Shown: positions 63,619 through 64,000 of the stretch, piece after piece
Layout of the letters: every line of letters begins with the position of its first letter
Position numbering within the stretch: the stretch's first letter is position 1
Assembly: GCA_019930625.1 (NCBI GenBank)
Contig: CP082844.1
Coordinates: 3,782,001 to 3,846,000 of the forward strand
Reading direction: 5' to 3'
Origin: Nocardia asteroides
GTDB lineage: Bacteria; Actinomycetota; Actinomycetes; Mycobacteriales; Mycobacteriaceae
Length of the DNA stretch: 64,000 nucleotides
Notes under the pieces: generated by a model
What the model was told of the DNA's origin: nothing
The model's input: the letters and a program-made list of their open reading frames with translations, nothing else
Databases searched by the model: none
Program-made: the position numbers and the translations under genes

Positions 63619-64000
63619 CTACGACCCTCCGCCGGTGCTCTTGCTGCCCAAGCCGCCGCGCTGGATCGTGGTGCCGCTCTTGGTCTTGATCTCGGCGCTC
63701 TTGGGCTTGATCGTGGTGCCGCCGGTCGGGGGTCTGCCGACGGTGCCGGTGCCGCCGTAGTAGTAGCGGTATTGCGGCCCGCCGCCGAGGATGATCAGAC
63801 CCGGGCTGACTCCCGGGCTGGTGTCGCCGACGAAGCCGGGACGGCCGTCGCCGCAATAGGAATCCTCGACCACGATCTCTTGACCGTTCTCGGTCTTCAC
63901 GCAGTGGGCCGTGACGCGGTCGGGCGCGGTGAGTGCGCGATAAGCCAGGTAGCCGCCGCCGACCAGGGCGGCTACGCCGACGATGGCGACACCGCCGATC
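63619..64000 (-). CDS. DUF1190-like membrane/secreted protein (5' end outside the window)
   Basis: The last 126 codons of a gene that runs off the right edge. A hydrophobic helix is seen at the edge (VAIVGVAALVGGGYLAYRAL), then a cysteine (TAHC), a polar domain with a second cysteine (EDSYCGDGRPG), a Tyr/Gly-rich stretch (QYRYYYGGTG) and a basic, Ser/Gly-rich tail IQRGGLGSKSTGGGS. The RGG-G-S ending and Cys pattern resemble DUF1190 proteins such as YgiB and YjfM, which are always near the YgiC/YjfC ligase. The stop TAG touches the ATG of the ligase gene, so they are co-transcribed. The N-terminus is not visible. Confidence 0.6.
   Translation of the reverse strand, partial: IGGVAIVGVAALVGGGYLAYRALTAPDRVTAHCVKTENGQEIVVEDSYCGDGRPGFVGDTSPGVSPGLIILGGGPQYRYYYGGTGTVGRPPTGGTTIKPKSAEIKTKSGTTIQRGGLGSKSTGGGS

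Overview
The window is high-GC actinobacterial chromosome. GTG starts are frequent, third codon positions are strongly G/C, and many genes have a TANNNT box about 6 bases before the start codon (leaderless transcription). From memory of the family, the gene order serA - leuB - MFS - FAH hydrolase - gltX - tRNA-Gln/tRNA-Glu - PPOX protein - IclR - leuCD - hupB - mutT1 - ppk1 - fbiD - gpsA - ddl - DUF3515 - thiL - ung - rpmB - FakA-like - recG, then pyc - rsmD - coaD and sepIVA - DUF177 - rpmF - rnc - mutM, follows the Mycobacterium tuberculosis Rv2996c-Rv2924c segment. Together with the F420 gene fbiD, the C+ form of L28 and the lysine-tailed HU, this points to Mycobacteriales; the overall look is Nocardia. 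The species cannot be named from the sequence alone.

Layout. 1-6.5 kb is accessory: an HxlR regulator, a frameshifted RlaP-type nucleotidyltransferase, a divergent MFS/LysR pair, and a TetR regulator with an SDR-hydrolase fusion protein, each preceded by a TAGACCGGTCT palindrome. 6.6-36.2 kb is the conserved housekeeping block: serine and leucine synthesis, glutamyl-tRNA charging next to the tRNAs for Gln and Glu, nucleoid protein, polyphosphate, F420, glycerophosphate, D-Ala-D-Ala, thiamine and DNA repair genes. It is interrupted at 13.9-14.9 kb by a repeat-rich stretch without a supportable gene. 36.2-41.5 kb is a second accessory island: DHA2 transporter with divergent ECF41 sigma factor, RamB-like regulator, DUF1737, limonene-epoxide-hydrolase-like protein. 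41.5-53.3 kb returns to core genes: metE behind a cobalamin riboswitch, pyruvate carboxylase, rsmD, coaD, GtrA, SepIVA, DUF177, L32, RNase III, MutM. 53.4-64 kb is accessory again: a RibD-like reductase, a PHP protein, a membrane-anchored PstS-like protein, an AlkZ-like protein, a glycosyltransferase/debranching enzyme pair, and at the right edge a DUF1190-like / glutathionylspermidine-synthase-like / DUF350 cassette.

How the parts work together. leuB, leuC and leuD supply leucine synthesis, with a divergent IclR repressor candidate at leuC. ppk1 and mutT1 overlap and probably form one unit for polyphosphate and oxidised-nucleotide metabolism. rpmF, rnc and mutM are tightly spaced behind DUF177, and pyc overlaps rsmD by ATGA. 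The metE riboswitch would switch off B12-independent methionine synthesis when cobalamin is present. The most unusual items are the right-edge ATP-grasp cassette, the TetR palindrome pair with its two-enzyme fusion protein, the tandem repeats after the tRNAs, and the PstS-like fusion protein. No insertion sequence, prophage or CRISPR array was seen.
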